This document shows positions 16,176-25,137 of a stretch of 51,148 bases of DNA, piece by piece; position 1 is the stretch's first letter; the number at the start of each line of letters is the position of its first letter. Both the position numbers and the translations under genes were made by a program. The DNA comes from Nocardiopsis potens DSM 45234 (lineage in GTDB: Bacteria > Actinomycetota > Actinomycetes > Streptosporangiales > Streptosporangiaceae). Location: assembly GCF_000341105.1 (NCBI RefSeq), contig NZ_ANBB01000069.1, positions 1 to 51,148 on the forward strand, written 5' to 3'. The notes below the pieces were generated by a model. It ran no database searches. It was not told the DNA's origin and saw nothing but the letters and a program-made list of their open reading frames with translations.

Positions 16176-17447
16176 ATGCTCGGAGACCGATCCGCTGCGG
16201 ATTCAGCGGCCCACGCGCGGCCGCGGTGGAGCGTCCTGATACTGGCGTTCGGCACCTTCGCCATCGGCACCTGCGAATTCGTGCTCGCCGGCCTGCTCCC
16301 CCAGCTCTCCGCCTCACTCGACGTCACGGTCCCCACGGCCGGGCAGGTCGTCACCGTGTTCGCGCTGACCTGCGCGGTGCTGGCCCCGGTCCTGGCCACC
16401 GCGACCGCCGGCCTCCCCCGGCGGCGGGTGCTGCTCGCCGCGGCCGCCGTCTACCTCGCCGGCAACGTCGGCACCGCGCTCGCCCCCGACTTCACCGTGC
16501 TCCTCCTCGCCCAGATGGTGGCGGCGGCGGGGGCCGGCCTGTTCATCCCGACCGCCTCGGTGACCGCATCGGCCCTGGTCGCCCCGGAATGGCGCGGGCG
16601 CGCCATCGCCCTCGTCACCACCGGCCTGACCGCCGCGACGGCCCTCGGAGCCCCCATCGGCACCGTCCTGGGCGGAATGCTCGGCTGGCGCAGCGCGGTG
16701 CTCTTCGTCGCCGCCCTGGCCCTGCTCGCGATGGCGGGGCTGGCCGTGCTGGTGCCCAAGAACGTGAACGCCCCCGCCCCCGAGACGCTGCGCGCCCGGC
16801 TCACCCCGCTGGCCGACCGCCGGGTGGTGATGATCCTGGTGACCACCCTGCTCGCGTTCACCGCCGTCTACATCCCCTACACCTACATCTCGGCCGTGTT
16901 CGCCCCGGCCACCGGCGGCGACAGCGTCCGCCTCGCCGTCCTGATGTCGCTGGTCGGCATCGTCGGCACGCTCGCCAACTACGCCGCGGGCTCGCTGGCC
17001 GACCGCGTCGGCAGCCGGCGCGTCGTGGCGGGCGCCCTGGTCTGGCTGGCCGCCACCCTGCTCCTCATCCCGCTGGCGACCACGCTGTACCCCGCGGCCG
17101 TGCTCATGGTGGTCCTCTACGGCTTCGCCGCATTCGCGATCACCGCGCCGCAGCAGCACCGCCTCATCACCCTGAAGCCCGAGTCCGCGTCCGTCCTGAT
17201 CTCCCTGAACGCCGCGATCCTCTACCTCGGCATCACGATGTCGGGCGTGCTCGGCGGTGCCGGGATCGTGCTGGTCGGGGCCGGGAAGCTGACCCTCATC
17301 GCGGCCGGCATCGCCCTCGCCGCCCTGCTCATGTCCGAACTCGCCCACGCCGTCTCCCGGCGCGGTCCGGCCCGGGCGGGCGACGAGGGCGGCGGAGAGG
17401 CCCTCGAGCAGCCGGAAGCCCCTGCCCCCGGCCCCCGGCCCGTATAA
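16176..17447 (+). CDS. MFS exporter, DHA1/AraJ-like
   Basis: The 423-aa protein has 12 predicted hydrophobic segments and the DHA1 signature beginning FAIGTCEFVLAGLLPQLSAS, as in AraJ/Cml-type drug efflux pumps. The C-terminus is a charged Pro/Gly tail. Its promoter carries two operators matching the one at the TetR gene 12 kb downstream, past the biosynthetic genes, so it is likely induced by, and exports, the cluster product or an intermediate (inference). Confidence 0.9.
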   Translation: MLGDRSAADSAAHARPRWSVLILAFGTFAIGTCEFVLAGLLPQLSASLDVTVPTAGQVVTVFALTCAVLAPVLATATAGLPRRRVLLAAAAVYLAGNVGTALAPDFTVLLLAQMVAAAGAGLFIPTASVTASALVAPEWRGRAIALVTTGLTAATALGAPIGTVLGGMLGWRSAVLFVAALALLAMAGLAVLVPKNVNAPAPETLRARLTPLADRRVVMILVTTLLAFTAVYIPYTYISAVFAPATGGDSVRLAVLMSLVGIVGTLANYAAGSLADRVGSRRVVAGALVWLAATLLLIPLATTLYPAAVLMVVLYGFAAFAITAPQQHRLITLKPESASVLISLNAAILYLGITMSGVLGGAGIVLVGAGKLTLIAAGIALAALLMSELAHAVSRRGPARAGDEGGGEALEQPEAPAPGPRPV

Positions 17448-17488
17448 GCGGGCCCGGCCGGGCCGGCCGGGCCCGCCGGCCCCGCAGA

Positions 17489-17542
17489 GCGGAAATGCGT
17501 GTGGCCCCCGATCCGCGGATCGGGGGCCACACGCATTTCCGC
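17489..17542. terminator. 54-bp perfect palindrome (terminator)
   Basis: Two 27-bp arms meet without a loop at 17515/17516 (centre ATCCGCGGAT), 41 bases after the MFS stop, followed by ATTCCTTCC. This exceptionally stable structure probably insulates the exporter from the downstream operon. The bases GAAATGCGT in the arm recur just after it, at 17567. Confidence 0.75.
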
Positions 17543-17559
17543 ATTCCTTCCATACGGAC

Positions 17560-18036
17560 CCGAAATGCGTTTCCTCAACTGCTTTCCTCTCAATGAACAG
17601 CGGACCACACCCCTTCGAACTCACCGCGAAAACTCACGCTCGATAACACGTGAGAAAGACTCGCATTCCCGAGTCAGAGAATCCTTGAATCGTCAATAGA
17701 ATGACCCGATCCGGCCCCGGAACCACGAAAAGTGACCAGGCGAAAATCCGACTCCCCTCACCCTTGACCTCGTTTTTTGATCATCTTCGACCTGACCTCC
17801 GCATAGCCGACCCACACCCCTGATACTCCACATCACCAAAAGATCATTTTTCGTTACCGACAGTGATCATCTCTGGTCGAAGGGCCCTTTACTTCCCCTG
17901 TACGGTCGCGTAAAAAGAACACGGCTGCGCGGGACATCGCACGCCGAGGTTTGCTCGAACGCAAACCCGCGAGAGCCGTCCCGCCCCGGTCGATCGAAGA
18001 TCGAATACCACCCGCGCGAAGCAGGGAGCGTCTGCC
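17560..18036 (+). promoter_or_regulatory. AT-richer upstream region of the biosynthetic operon
   Basis: This 480-base stretch holds no gene I can support and is clearly less GC-rich than the rest of the window. It contains dyads CTCACG/CGTGAG (17633-17654), GACTCG/CGAGTC (17658-17675) and GGTTTGC/GCAAACC (17948-17967). The last is 70 bases before the first gene. I expect the operon promoter and regulator sites here but cannot fix hexamers. Confidence 0.4.
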
Positions 18037-18939
18037 ATGGTGAGCAGGTTGATCGATGAGAGCGAGCGGCTGAAGACCATCCTGGACCGCCTGAACGAGA
18101 AGTCCATCGAGGACTACTACAACCCGTACCGGGTATTCGAATGGCCCGACGAGCTTCCCGCCGAAATGTGGTGGATGACTCCCGAGCTGACCACGACATA
18201 CGGAACCCCCATTGCCGACGAGCTGCCGGCCGAACGACTCCACGCCCTCTCCCGCCACGAAAGCGTCAACTTCTACAGCCTCAACGTCCACGGAATCCGC
18301 GAGCTGCTCATCGAGGTCACGAAGCGAATCCACACCGCGGACTTCCGGACCCCGTCGGAATTCTTCCACCACTTCATCGGCGAAGAGAACGAACACATGT
18401 GGTTCTTCGCCGAGTTCTGCCTCCGCTATGGCGGAAAGATATACACGCAGCCCCGCGGCGGCGCGGAGACCATTCCTCCGAACAACGCCGAGAGTCTTCT
18501 CGTATTCTGCAGGATATTGATCTTCGAGGAACTCGTCGACCATTTCAACTCCAAAATGGCCCTGGATCGGAACCTGCACGAAACGATCCGGCAGGTCAAC
18601 CGGATCCACCACCAGGACGAGTCACGCCACATCGCCTTCGGTCGGGAACTCGTCTCCGTCCTCTTCGAGGACTTCAGGAAGACCGCGACCGAAGAAGAGA
18701 TCACCCAGGTCAGCGACTACCTGAAACGGTACATGAGTTTCAGCTTCGAGTCGCTGTACAGTCCCCAGGTGTACCGCGACGCCGGAATCGAGAACCCGCT
18801 CGAATTCCGGCGCCGGCTGCTGAACGATCCCAGAAGGAAAGAGTTCGAGCAGCAGGTGTTCCGGAAGACCTTCTCCTTCCTGACCAAGACCGGGCTCCTC
18901 GGCGACCGCGACCTGTCCGCATTTTCAGCGAGCAACTGA
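18037..18939 (+). CDS. AurF-like non-haem diiron N-oxygenase
   Basis: The 300-aa protein has the helical diiron pattern of the AurF/CmlI family: Glu75, Glu117-x2-His120 (EENEH), Glu164/165 (FEELVDH), and His191-x3-Glu195-x2-His198 (HHQDESRH). That final H-x3-E-x2-H spacing, with an extra His ligand, is the AurF hallmark. Such enzymes oxidise amines stepwise to hydroxylamine, nitroso or nitro groups. As the next genes load an amino acid on a carrier protein, an aminoacyl-ACP is a likelier substrate than a free arylamine (inference). GGGAG precedes ATG 18037. Codon use is more A/T-rich than its neighbours, hinting at separate acquisition. Confidence 0.85.
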   Translation: MVSRLIDESERLKTILDRLNEKSIEDYYNPYRVFEWPDELPAEMWWMTPELTTTYGTPIADELPAERLHALSRHESVNFYSLNVHGIRELLIEVTKRIHTADFRTPSEFFHHFIGEENEHMWFFAEFCLRYGGKIYTQPRGGAETIPPNNAESLLVFCRILIFEELVDHFNSKMALDRNLHETIRQVNRIHHQDESRHIAFGRELVSVLFEDFRKTATEEEITQVSDYLKRYMSFSFESLYSPQVYRDAGIENPLEFRRRLLNDPRRKEFEQQVFRKTFSFLTKTGLLGDRDLSAFSASN

Positions 18940-18955
18940 AGATCCCGGAGCGATC

Positions 18956-19777
18956 ATGGCGAACAGAATATCCAGCGGACTTGCGATCTTCGATCCCGAC
19001 CACACGGAACTGATCCGAGAACTGGACGCGACTTTCACCGGATGGGCGCTCGAAGCGGGGGCGGAGCAGATATCGGTCCCCCCGGTCTACCCGGTCGAGG
19101 ACCTGGAGAAGTTCGACGTCTACGACAATTTCCCGCACCTGGCCCTGGTCGCCGGCCCGCTCGCGGACCCGGAGCGGAGCAGGCCCGAAGGGCACCGGCT
19201 CCCCTCCGACCGGCTGGCCGGGGCGCACCTGGGCCTGCCCACCGCCGCCTGCTTCGGCGCCTACCTCTACTTCGAGGACCGGCGGATCCCCTCCTCGACC
19301 CTGGTCACCCTGGTCAACCGCTGCTTCCGCAACGAGGAGTACTTCGACGGGCTGCGCAGGCTGCTCGGCTTCCAGATGCGGGAGGTGGTCCCGCTCGGCG
19401 ACTCCGAACACGTCTCCCGGATCCTTGCGGCGTTCACCGGGCGCATCGCCGCGTTCCTCGACGCCCTGGACCTGGAGGCCCGCTCCGCGGCCGCGACCGA
19501 CCCCTTCTTCGACCGGGAGGGCGGGCGCGCCGTGATGCAGCGGCTCCAGGAGGTCAAGCGGGAGTTCATCGTCGACGACCTGGCCATCGCCTCGGTCAAC
19601 GTCCACCGGAACTTCTTCGGAGAGCGGTGCGGGATCACCACCGGCGACGGCGCGAACGCCTTCACCGGCTGCGTCGCCTTCGGGCTCGAACGCTGGGCGA
19701 GCGTGCTCCTCACCCGGTACGGCAACGCGGAGAAGGCGGCCGAGGCGGTCCGGTCCGCCTCCCCGGGACCGGAGTGA
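18956..19777 (+). CDS. Class II aaRS-like amino acid:[carrier protein] ligase
   Basis: The 273-aa protein resembles the catalytic core of seryl-tRNA synthetase without a tRNA-binding arm. Motif 2 is seen in NRCFRNEEYFDGLRRLLGFQ (121-140) and motif 3 in GLERW (243-247). Cys99, Glu127 or Glu128 and Cys239 match the Cys/Glu/Cys zinc site of amino acid:carrier-protein ligases such as Bradyrhizobium Bll0957, which load glycine or alanine on an ACP phosphopantetheine. It follows the N-oxygenase by 16 bases and precedes a PPTase and an ACP, so its probable role is to charge the ACP at 20302 with a small amino acid. Confidence 0.82.
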   Translation: MANRISSGLAIFDPDHTELIRELDATFTGWALEAGAEQISVPPVYPVEDLEKFDVYDNFPHLALVAGPLADPERSRPEGHRLPSDRLAGAHLGLPTAACFGAYLYFEDRRIPSSTLVTLVNRCFRNEEYFDGLRRLLGFQMREVVPLGDSEHVSRILAAFTGRIAAFLDALDLEARSAAATDPFFDREGGRAVMQRLQEVKREFIVDDLAIASVNVHRNFFGERCGITTGDGANAFTGCVAFGLERWASVLLTRYGNAEKAAEAVRSASPGPE

Positions 19778-19782
19778 CCCCG

Positions 19783-20202
19783 GTGCCGAGCAGAGTGGGG
19801 GTGGACCTCGTCCCGCTGGCCCGGGTCCGGCGGATGCTGGACGGCGGCGGAAGGACCGCCCTGGAGCGCATGGTGCGCCCGGACGAACTCGACGAATGCC
19901 GGCGCGGAGGGCTGATCGACGTGTCCGCGCTGGCCGGGCGCCTCGCCGCCAAGGAAGCCGTTTTCAAGCTCTTCCTCCGGGAGGACACCGTCCTTCCCTG
20001 GACCCTGATCAGGATCTCGGCGCCGCAACGCTCCTGGCCCGAGGTCGAGTTGGAGGGGGCCGCCCGCGACCATGCCCGCGATGCGGGGATCGACGGCCCC
20101 ATCTCCGTGAGCATCACGCACGACGGCGACTACGCGATCGCGGTCGCCGCGGCGGTCGCCGCTCCGGCCGGAGAAGGCCCGCGGCGGCAGCCGATCGCCT
20201 AG
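19783..20202 (+). CDS. AcpS-type 4'-phosphopantetheinyl transferase (first copy)
   Basis: The 139-aa protein has the AcpS motifs GVDLVPL near the N-terminus (Mg-binding Asp8) and RLAAKEAVFKLF, and ends its fold with SITHDGDYAIAVA. It transfers phosphopantetheine from CoA to the carrier-protein serine. GTG 19783 has GGAG 8 bases upstream; a GTG at 19774, overlapping the previous stop, is the alternative. A dedicated PPTase next to its ACP suggests the ACP is a poor substrate for the housekeeping enzyme. Confidence 0.85.
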   Translation: MPSRVGVDLVPLARVRRMLDGGGRTALERMVRPDELDECRRGGLIDVSALAGRLAAKEAVFKLFLREDTVLPWTLIRISAPQRSWPEVELEGAARDHARDAGIDGPISVSITHDGDYAIAVAAAVAAPAGEGPRRQPIA

Positions 20203-20301
20203 CCCTTCTTCCCCTCGCCCGCCCGCGCCCCGGCCGGCGCGGCCGAGAGCCGCGGGCGGCGCACGTGCGCCGCCCTGCCCCCCGCCCCTAGGAGGAACGT
20301 C

Positions 20302-20565
20302 ATGCCCGAAACTCCGACCACGGCGTTCGACGAGGTCACCGCCTGGATTCTGGCGAAGAACCCGGAGCGCGAGAGCGTGGGCGCCGACGAGGACCTGGTC
20401 GAGAACCGCCTCGTCGACTCCCTCTCCTTCGTCGAGTTCATCTTCACCATCGAGCAGGCCGCCGACACCGAGATCCCGATGGACACCCTCGACCTCGACG
20501 ACCTGCGGACCCTGAACAGCATCAGGAAGGCCTTCTTCGACGGCCGCACCCCCGTGACCGGCTGA
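20302..20565 (+). CDS. Acyl carrier protein 1
   Basis: The 87-aa acidic protein has the attachment site VDSLSFVEF, with Ser40 as the predicted phosphopantetheine carrier, in a typical four-helix ACP. GGAGG lies 8 bases before the ATG. Immediate neighbours (aaRS-like ligase, PPTase, methyltransferase, N-oxygenase) suggest it carries the amino acid during N-oxidation and methylation. Confidence 0.92.
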   Translation: MPETPTTAFDEVTAWILAKNPERESVGADEDLVENRLVDSLSFVEFIFTIEQAADTEIPMDTLDLDDLRTLNSIRKAFFDGRTPVTG

Positions 20566-20586
20566 GGACCACAGCGAAGGACGGAC

Positions 20587-21441
20587 ATGGAAGAGATCTC
20601 GTACACCGCGCAGTGGACGGCCGCCGCGCGGGCGCTCGAATCCGAGCGCCCGTCGGGCCGCCTGATCACGGACGAATACGCGCGCCGCCTCGCCGCCCCC
20701 CGCGGGTTCGAGCTGCTGGAGCGGTACAAGGGTGCGGGGGTGGCGGAGTTCATCGCCGTCCGGACCCGCTACATGGACGACTCGATCACCCGGGCACTGG
20801 CCGGCGGCGGCATCCGCCAGGTCGCCATGGTCGCCAGCGGCATGGACACGCGCTCCTACCGGCTGGACTGGCCGGAGGGGACCGTGGTCTACGAAATCGA
20901 CCACGGCGCGCTGCTGGAGGAGAAGCGGCGGCGGCTGCGCGGCTTCGCCCCCGAGCCGGCGGTGCGGACCGTTCCCGTTCCCGCCGACCTCGCAGAGGAC
21001 TGGCGCACACCGCTGGCCGGGGCCGGGTTCGACGCCTCCCTGCCGACCCTGTGGGTGGCGGAGGGCCTGCTGTTCTTCCTCGAGGAGAAGCAGGCGGCCG
21101 ACCTGCTGTCGGACCTGGCCCGGGCATCGGCGCCCGGATCCCTGCTGGCCACCGACATGACGAGCGCGTCGCTGCTGAAGCACCCGATGACCCAGCCGTT
21201 CCTCGCCGCCCTCGCGGGCGACGGCACGCCGTGGCTGTTCGGGACCGACGACCCCGCCGGGTTCCTGGCCCGCTGCGGCTGGACGCTGCGCGACCTCAAG
21301 CAGCCCGGGGAGCCCGGCGCGGGGGAAGGGCGCTGGCCCTACCCGCCTCCGCCCCGGGACGCCCGGGGGGCACCGCGGAACTGGCTGGTCGGCGCCGCCC
21401 TGGCGGCGTCCGCTCCGGGCGGGCAGGAGGTTCCGCGGTGA
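20587..21441 (+). CDS. LCMT/Ppm1-type SAM-dependent O-methyltransferase
   Basis: The 284-aa protein is of the leucine-carboxyl-methyltransferase-like family: QVAMVASGMDTRSYRLDWPE forms the SAM-binding loop and WVAEGLLFFL follows. Family members methylate carboxylates and other acidic oxygens. Here the likely acceptor is an oxygen created by the N-oxygenase, for instance a nitronate on ACP, or a terminal carboxylate (both inference). It starts 21 bases after the ACP stop and its stop overlaps the KASIII start by 4 bases. A related enzyme is encoded at 40401. Confidence 0.85.
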   Translation: MEEISYTAQWTAAARALESERPSGRLITDEYARRLAAPRGFELLERYKGAGVAEFIAVRTRYMDDSITRALAGGGIRQVAMVASGMDTRSYRLDWPEGTVVYEIDHGALLEEKRRRLRGFAPEPAVRTVPVPADLAEDWRTPLAGAGFDASLPTLWVAEGLLFFLEEKQAADLLSDLARASAPGSLLATDMTSASLLKHPMTQPFLAALAGDGTPWLFGTDDPAGFLARCGWTLRDLKQPGEPGAGEGRWPYPPPPRDARGAPRNWLVGAALAASAPGGQEVPR

Positions 21442-22406
21442 CCGGGACCGCCACGCTCGAGCGGATCGAGTCCGGCCTGCCCTCCTCCCGGGTGAAGATC
21501 GACGACCTGGCCGGGCGGCTGGGCCTGCGGGCCACCGAGATCGGCGTCTTCCGCAAGATCTACGGACTGGACGAGCTGCGCTACGAACCGGGCGGCGGCC
21601 TGCTCGACCTCGTCCTGCCGCCCGCCCGCCGCGCCCTGGAGGCACTGCCCGAGGGCCGGCGCGTCGACTACGTCGTCTTCGCGCACACCATGCAGATGCT
21701 CACCCCGCCCGGCCTCGACGCCGCACCGCTCATCCGCGACGCGCTCGGGCTGCACGGCGCCGAGGCCTTCGCCGTCAACCAGCAGGCCTGTGTGAGCAGC
21801 ATGGGCGCGATCGACATCACCGCCGAGCTGATGCGCGCCGACCGCGGCCGGCGCGCCCCCGGCGGCTACGGCCTCATGGTCACCGGCGAACGCGCCTACT
21901 CCCCCCGGATCCAGCTCATCCCGCACAGCGCCATCATGGCCGAGGCCGCCGCGGCCTGCCTGTTCACCCTGGACGGGCCCGGCGACCCGGTGCTGTCCTA
22001 CGTCGACCGGGTGCACGGGGAGTTCGCCGACGGCCTGCTGATGACCGACGACCGGATCAAGCGGTTCGGGGCCGTGTACGCGCCGGAACTGGCCGACGTG
22101 ATCCGCGAGGCGGTGGCCGAAGCGGGCCTGGAACCGGCCGAAGTCGACCTGGTCATCCCGCACAACGTCAACACGATCTCCTGGCGGCACGTGATCAAGG
22201 AGCTCGAGATCCCGCCCGAGCAGGTGTTCCTGGACAACGTCCCCCGGCTGAGCCACTGCTACTCCTCGGACGTCTTCGTCAACTACACGACACTGCGCGA
22301 CGCGGGGCGCCTGAAGGCCGGCCGCCCCTACGTGCTGGCCTCCGTCGGCCTCGGCGCCACCTTCGGCGCCATGGTGATCAGGCGGTCCGGAACGGAGGCG
22401 GCATGA
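21438..22406 (+). CDS. KASIII-like ketosynthase/acyltransferase with altered triad
   Basis: The 322-aa protein, from GTG 21438 overlapping the methyltransferase stop, has a thiolase fold with nucleophile Cys118 (NQQACVSSMG) and His242 (IPHNVNTISW). At the position of the catalytic Asn in FabH (usually GN(T/S)) it has Ser-His (LSHCYSSD, His273). Cys-His-variant KASIII enzymes in biosynthetic clusters often move acyl groups to O or N instead of making C-C bonds. It may join the product of ACP1 to the amino acid on ACP2; decarboxylative condensation is the alternative. Stop and next start overlap (ATGA). Confidence 0.82.
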   Translation: MTGTATLERIESGLPSSRVKIDDLAGRLGLRATEIGVFRKIYGLDELRYEPGGGLLDLVLPPARRALEALPEGRRVDYVVFAHTMQMLTPPGLDAAPLIRDALGLHGAEAFAVNQQACVSSMGAIDITAELMRADRGRRAPGGYGLMVTGERAYSPRIQLIPHSAIMAEAAAACLFTLDGPGDPVLSYVDRVHGEFADGLLMTDDRIKRFGAVYAPELADVIREAVAEAGLEPAEVDLVIPHNVNTISWRHVIKELEIPPEQVFLDNVPRLSHCYSSDVFVNYTTLRDAGRLKAGRPYVLASVGLGATFGAMVIRRSGTEAA

Positions 22407-23773
22407 GCGGCGCCGCCACGTCCACCGCCGCACTCAAGGAAGCCCTCGTCGGCGACCGCGAGGCGGAGTTCGTCTGGCTCTGCAACTTCGAAGCGGAGCA
22501 CGAATGGGCACAGGGCTTCCCCGGGCTGCCCGCCGCGCAGGGCGCCGCCGCCGCGCCCGTCGTGCAGCGCATGGAGCAGCTCGGCTCCCTGCTGTCCGAC
22601 CCCGGGGACCACCTCCTCCTCGGGGCCCCGCTGGACCCCGGCCACCGCCGCCACCTCGAGGAGGCCGGGCTCACCCCCGCGCAGGAGATCCTCGTCGACG
22701 GCGCGGACACCGCCCGGGCGGTGCTCGGCTCCCCCTCGGTACTGCGGCGGCTGCGCGAACTGGCCGACCGGGGCGCCCACCTGATGCCGATGGGGATGTC
22801 CCGGAGCATCGCGGAGATCGCCGCGGCGACCGGCCTCAAACCCGCCGCCCCGGACGCCGCCACCGCCCGGCGGGTGAACAGCAAGATCTACAGCAGGGCG
22901 GTGGTCGACGAGCTCGGGCTGCGGGCCGTCCCGGGCCGCAGCTGCACCACCGCGGACGGACTCCGGTCGGCGCTGCTCTCCGACACGGCCGAGGACCCGC
23001 CGGTCATCGTCAAGGACGCCTACGGGGTGTCCGGCAAGGGCCTGCTGGTCGTCGACTCCCGGAAGCGGGCCGAGGGCCTGGTGCGGATGGTGGAGCGCAG
23101 GGCCGCCCGCACCGGCGATCCGGCCGTGCACGTCGTCGTCGAGCGGTTCCTCCCCAAGCGGTTCGACCTCAACTACCAGTTCACCATCGACCGCGCCGGG
23201 CGCACCCGGCTGGACTTCGTCAAGCAGGCGCTCACCTCCGGCGGCGTCCACCAGGGGCACCTGGTCCCGGCCGGGCTGAGCTGCGCGCACATCGAGGAGA
23301 TCGGCCGCGCCGCCGAGCTGCTCGGCGGCCGGCTGCACGCCGACGGCTTCTTCGGCGCCGTGGGGGTCGACGCGCTGCTCGGCGAGGACGGCCTGCTGTA
23401 CCCGGTGCTGGAGATCAACGCCCGGTTGAACATGTCGAGCTACCAGAGCCGGGTGATGGAGCGCTTCCACCGCCCCGGCTCCATGGCACTGGCCAAGCAC
23501 TACACGCTGCGTCCGCGCCGCCCCGTCGGCTTCGCCGAGCTGACGGAGGCCCTGGACGGCCTGGCCGTCCCGCCGGCGGACGGCCGCGGCGCGCTCATCG
23601 CCTGCTTCGGGACGCTCAACGCCCACGGCCCGGAGCAGGGCGGATCCGCCCGCCCCGCCGAGGGGCGCCTGTACACGGTCCTGTTCGCCCCGGACGGCGG
23701 GCGGCTCGCAGAGCTGGACCGGCGCTTCGCCGAGCGGCTCGGCCGACTCACCGACCAGGAGGCCGCCCGATGA
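22403..23773 (+). CDS. ATP-grasp amino acid:[ACP] ligase, BtrJ-like
   Basis: The 456-aa protein has an ATP-grasp core with VIVKDAYGVSGKGLLVV (201-217) for nucleotide binding and the metal-binding EINARLNMSSYQ (338-349) near the end. With an overlapping PLP decarboxylase and a nearby ACP it reproduces the BtrJ-BtrK-BtrI trio of butirosin biosynthesis, in which BtrJ ligates L-glutamate to BtrI. I therefore infer loading of glutamate or aspartate onto the ACP at 25251. Which acid is used cannot be read from the sequence. Confidence 0.75.
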   Translation: MSGAATSTAALKEALVGDREAEFVWLCNFEAEHEWAQGFPGLPAAQGAAAAPVVQRMEQLGSLLSDPGDHLLLGAPLDPGHRRHLEEAGLTPAQEILVDGADTARAVLGSPSVLRRLRELADRGAHLMPMGMSRSIAEIAAATGLKPAAPDAATARRVNSKIYSRAVVDELGLRAVPGRSCTTADGLRSALLSDTAEDPPVIVKDAYGVSGKGLLVVDSRKRAEGLVRMVERRAARTGDPAVHVVVERFLPKRFDLNYQFTIDRAGRTRLDFVKQALTSGGVHQGHLVPAGLSCAHIEEIGRAAELLGGRLHADGFFGAVGVDALLGEDGLLYPVLEINARLNMSSYQSRVMERFHRPGSMALAKHYTLRPRRPVGFAELTEALDGLAVPPADGRGALIACFGTLNAHGPEQGGSARPAEGRLYTVLFAPDGGRLAELDRRFAERLGRLTDQEAAR

Positions 23774-25137
23774 CCCGTGCGGACACGCCCCGCGAGGGCA
23801 CCGCGGAAGACACCCCCGCCGCAGAGGAATGGCGGGTCCAGGGCGTCCCGGCGAGCGAGCTCGCCCGGGCGTTCGGCACCCCTCTGTTCGTCTACGACGC
23901 GAACGCGCTGGAGGCGGTCTACAACGGCCTCCGCGAGCGCCTCGACCCCGCGATCGACATCCTCTATTCGCTGAAGGCCAACCCGAACGTGAGCGTCTGC
24001 TCCTACCTCGCCTCACTGGGGGCGGGTGCGGAGGTCTCCTCAGCGGTGGAGCTGCGCACCGCCCTGTGGGCCGGCGTCCCCCCGGAGCGCATCGTCTACC
24101 TCGGCCCCGGCAAGACCCGGCGCGAACTGGAGGAGTGCGTACGGGCCGGAGTGGGCGCCGTGGTCTGCGAGTCCCTGGAGGAGCTCCGCGAACTCGACCG
24201 GATCGCCGCCGGGTCCGGCGACCGGGAGGTGCCCGTGCTGCTGCGGGTCAACCCGGAGTTCCACACCAAGGGCTCGGGGCTGGCGATGGGCGGCAAGCCC
24301 CGGCAGTTCGGCATCGACGCAGGGGCCCTGCGCACCGCCGGAGGACCGATCGCCGGGCTGCGCCGCGCCCGCGTGCAGGGGTTCCACGTCTACATGGGCA
24401 CCCGGTTCCTCGACGCCGAGGACATCGTGCACAACACCGAGCAGATCCTCGGCACCGCGGCCGAACTGGCCGAGGTCCTGGGCATCGAGCTGAAGGCGGT
24501 GGACTTCGGCGGCGGGTTCGGCGTCGCCTACTTCGACAATGAGACCGATCCGGACCCCGACACGCTCGCGTCGGGGATCAACCGGGCCGCCCGGGGCTTC
24601 CTCCGGGACCACCCGGGCTGCCGGCTGATCAACGAGCTGGGCCGCTACCTGACCGCGACATGCGGCGTCTACATGGTGCGGGCGCTCTACGTGAAGGAGT
24701 CCATGGGGGAGCGGTTCGTGGTGGCCGACGGAGGCACCAACCACCACATGGCCGCCGTCGGCATCGGCAGCTTCGTCAAGCGCAACTTCCCCATGCGGAT
24801 GCTGAGCCCCCGGCGCCCCGGCGAGACCGGCACGTACACCGTCACCGGCCCCCTCTGCACGCCCAACGACGTCCTGGGCAGGCGCGTCGTGCTGCCTCCC
24901 GTCGCCCCCGGGGACCTGCTCGGGGTCGAGCGCTCGGGGGCCTACGGGCCGAGCGCCTCGCCGGGGCTCTTCCTGAGCCACGGCTTCCCCGGCGAGGTCC
25001 TGGTGCACGACGGCACCCCCCACCTGGTCCGTCTCCCCGACCGCGGGGACGACCTGCTCGCCCGGCAGCGGCTGGTCGACTTCACCGCCGGGGAGGAGCG
25101 GACCGCGGGCCCGGCGGGGAGGGCCTCCGGCGGCTGA
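23770..25137 (+). CDS. Fold type III PLP decarboxylase, BtrK-like (aminoacyl-ACP decarboxylase)
   Basis: The 455-aa protein belongs to the alanine-racemase-fold decarboxylases (LysA/ODC group): PLP-lysine Lys69 in YSLKANPNVS, the glycine loop VDFGGGFGVAY, and C-terminal CTPNDVLGRR. In butirosin, BtrK decarboxylates glutamyl-ACP to the 4-aminobutyryl thioester; next to a BtrJ-like ligase and ACP the same reaction, or formation of a beta-alanyl thioester from aspartate, is likely. ATG 23770 overlaps the previous stop, so the two are probably translationally coupled. Confidence 0.82.
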   Translation: MTRADTPREGTAEDTPAAEEWRVQGVPASELARAFGTPLFVYDANALEAVYNGLRERLDPAIDILYSLKANPNVSVCSYLASLGAGAEVSSAVELRTALWAGVPPERIVYLGPGKTRRELEECVRAGVGAVVCESLEELRELDRIAAGSGDREVPVLLRVNPEFHTKGSGLAMGGKPRQFGIDAGALRTAGGPIAGLRRARVQGFHVYMGTRFLDAEDIVHNTEQILGTAAELAEVLGIELKAVDFGGGFGVAYFDNETDPDPDTLASGINRAARGFLRDHPGCRLINELGRYLTATCGVYMVRALYVKESMGERFVVADGGTNHHMAAVGIGSFVKRNFPMRMLSPRRPGETGTYTVTGPLCTPNDVLGRRVVLPPVAPGDLLGVERSGAYGPSASPGLFLSHGFPGEVLVHDGTPHLVRLPDRGDDLLARQRLVDFTAGEERTAGPAGRASGG

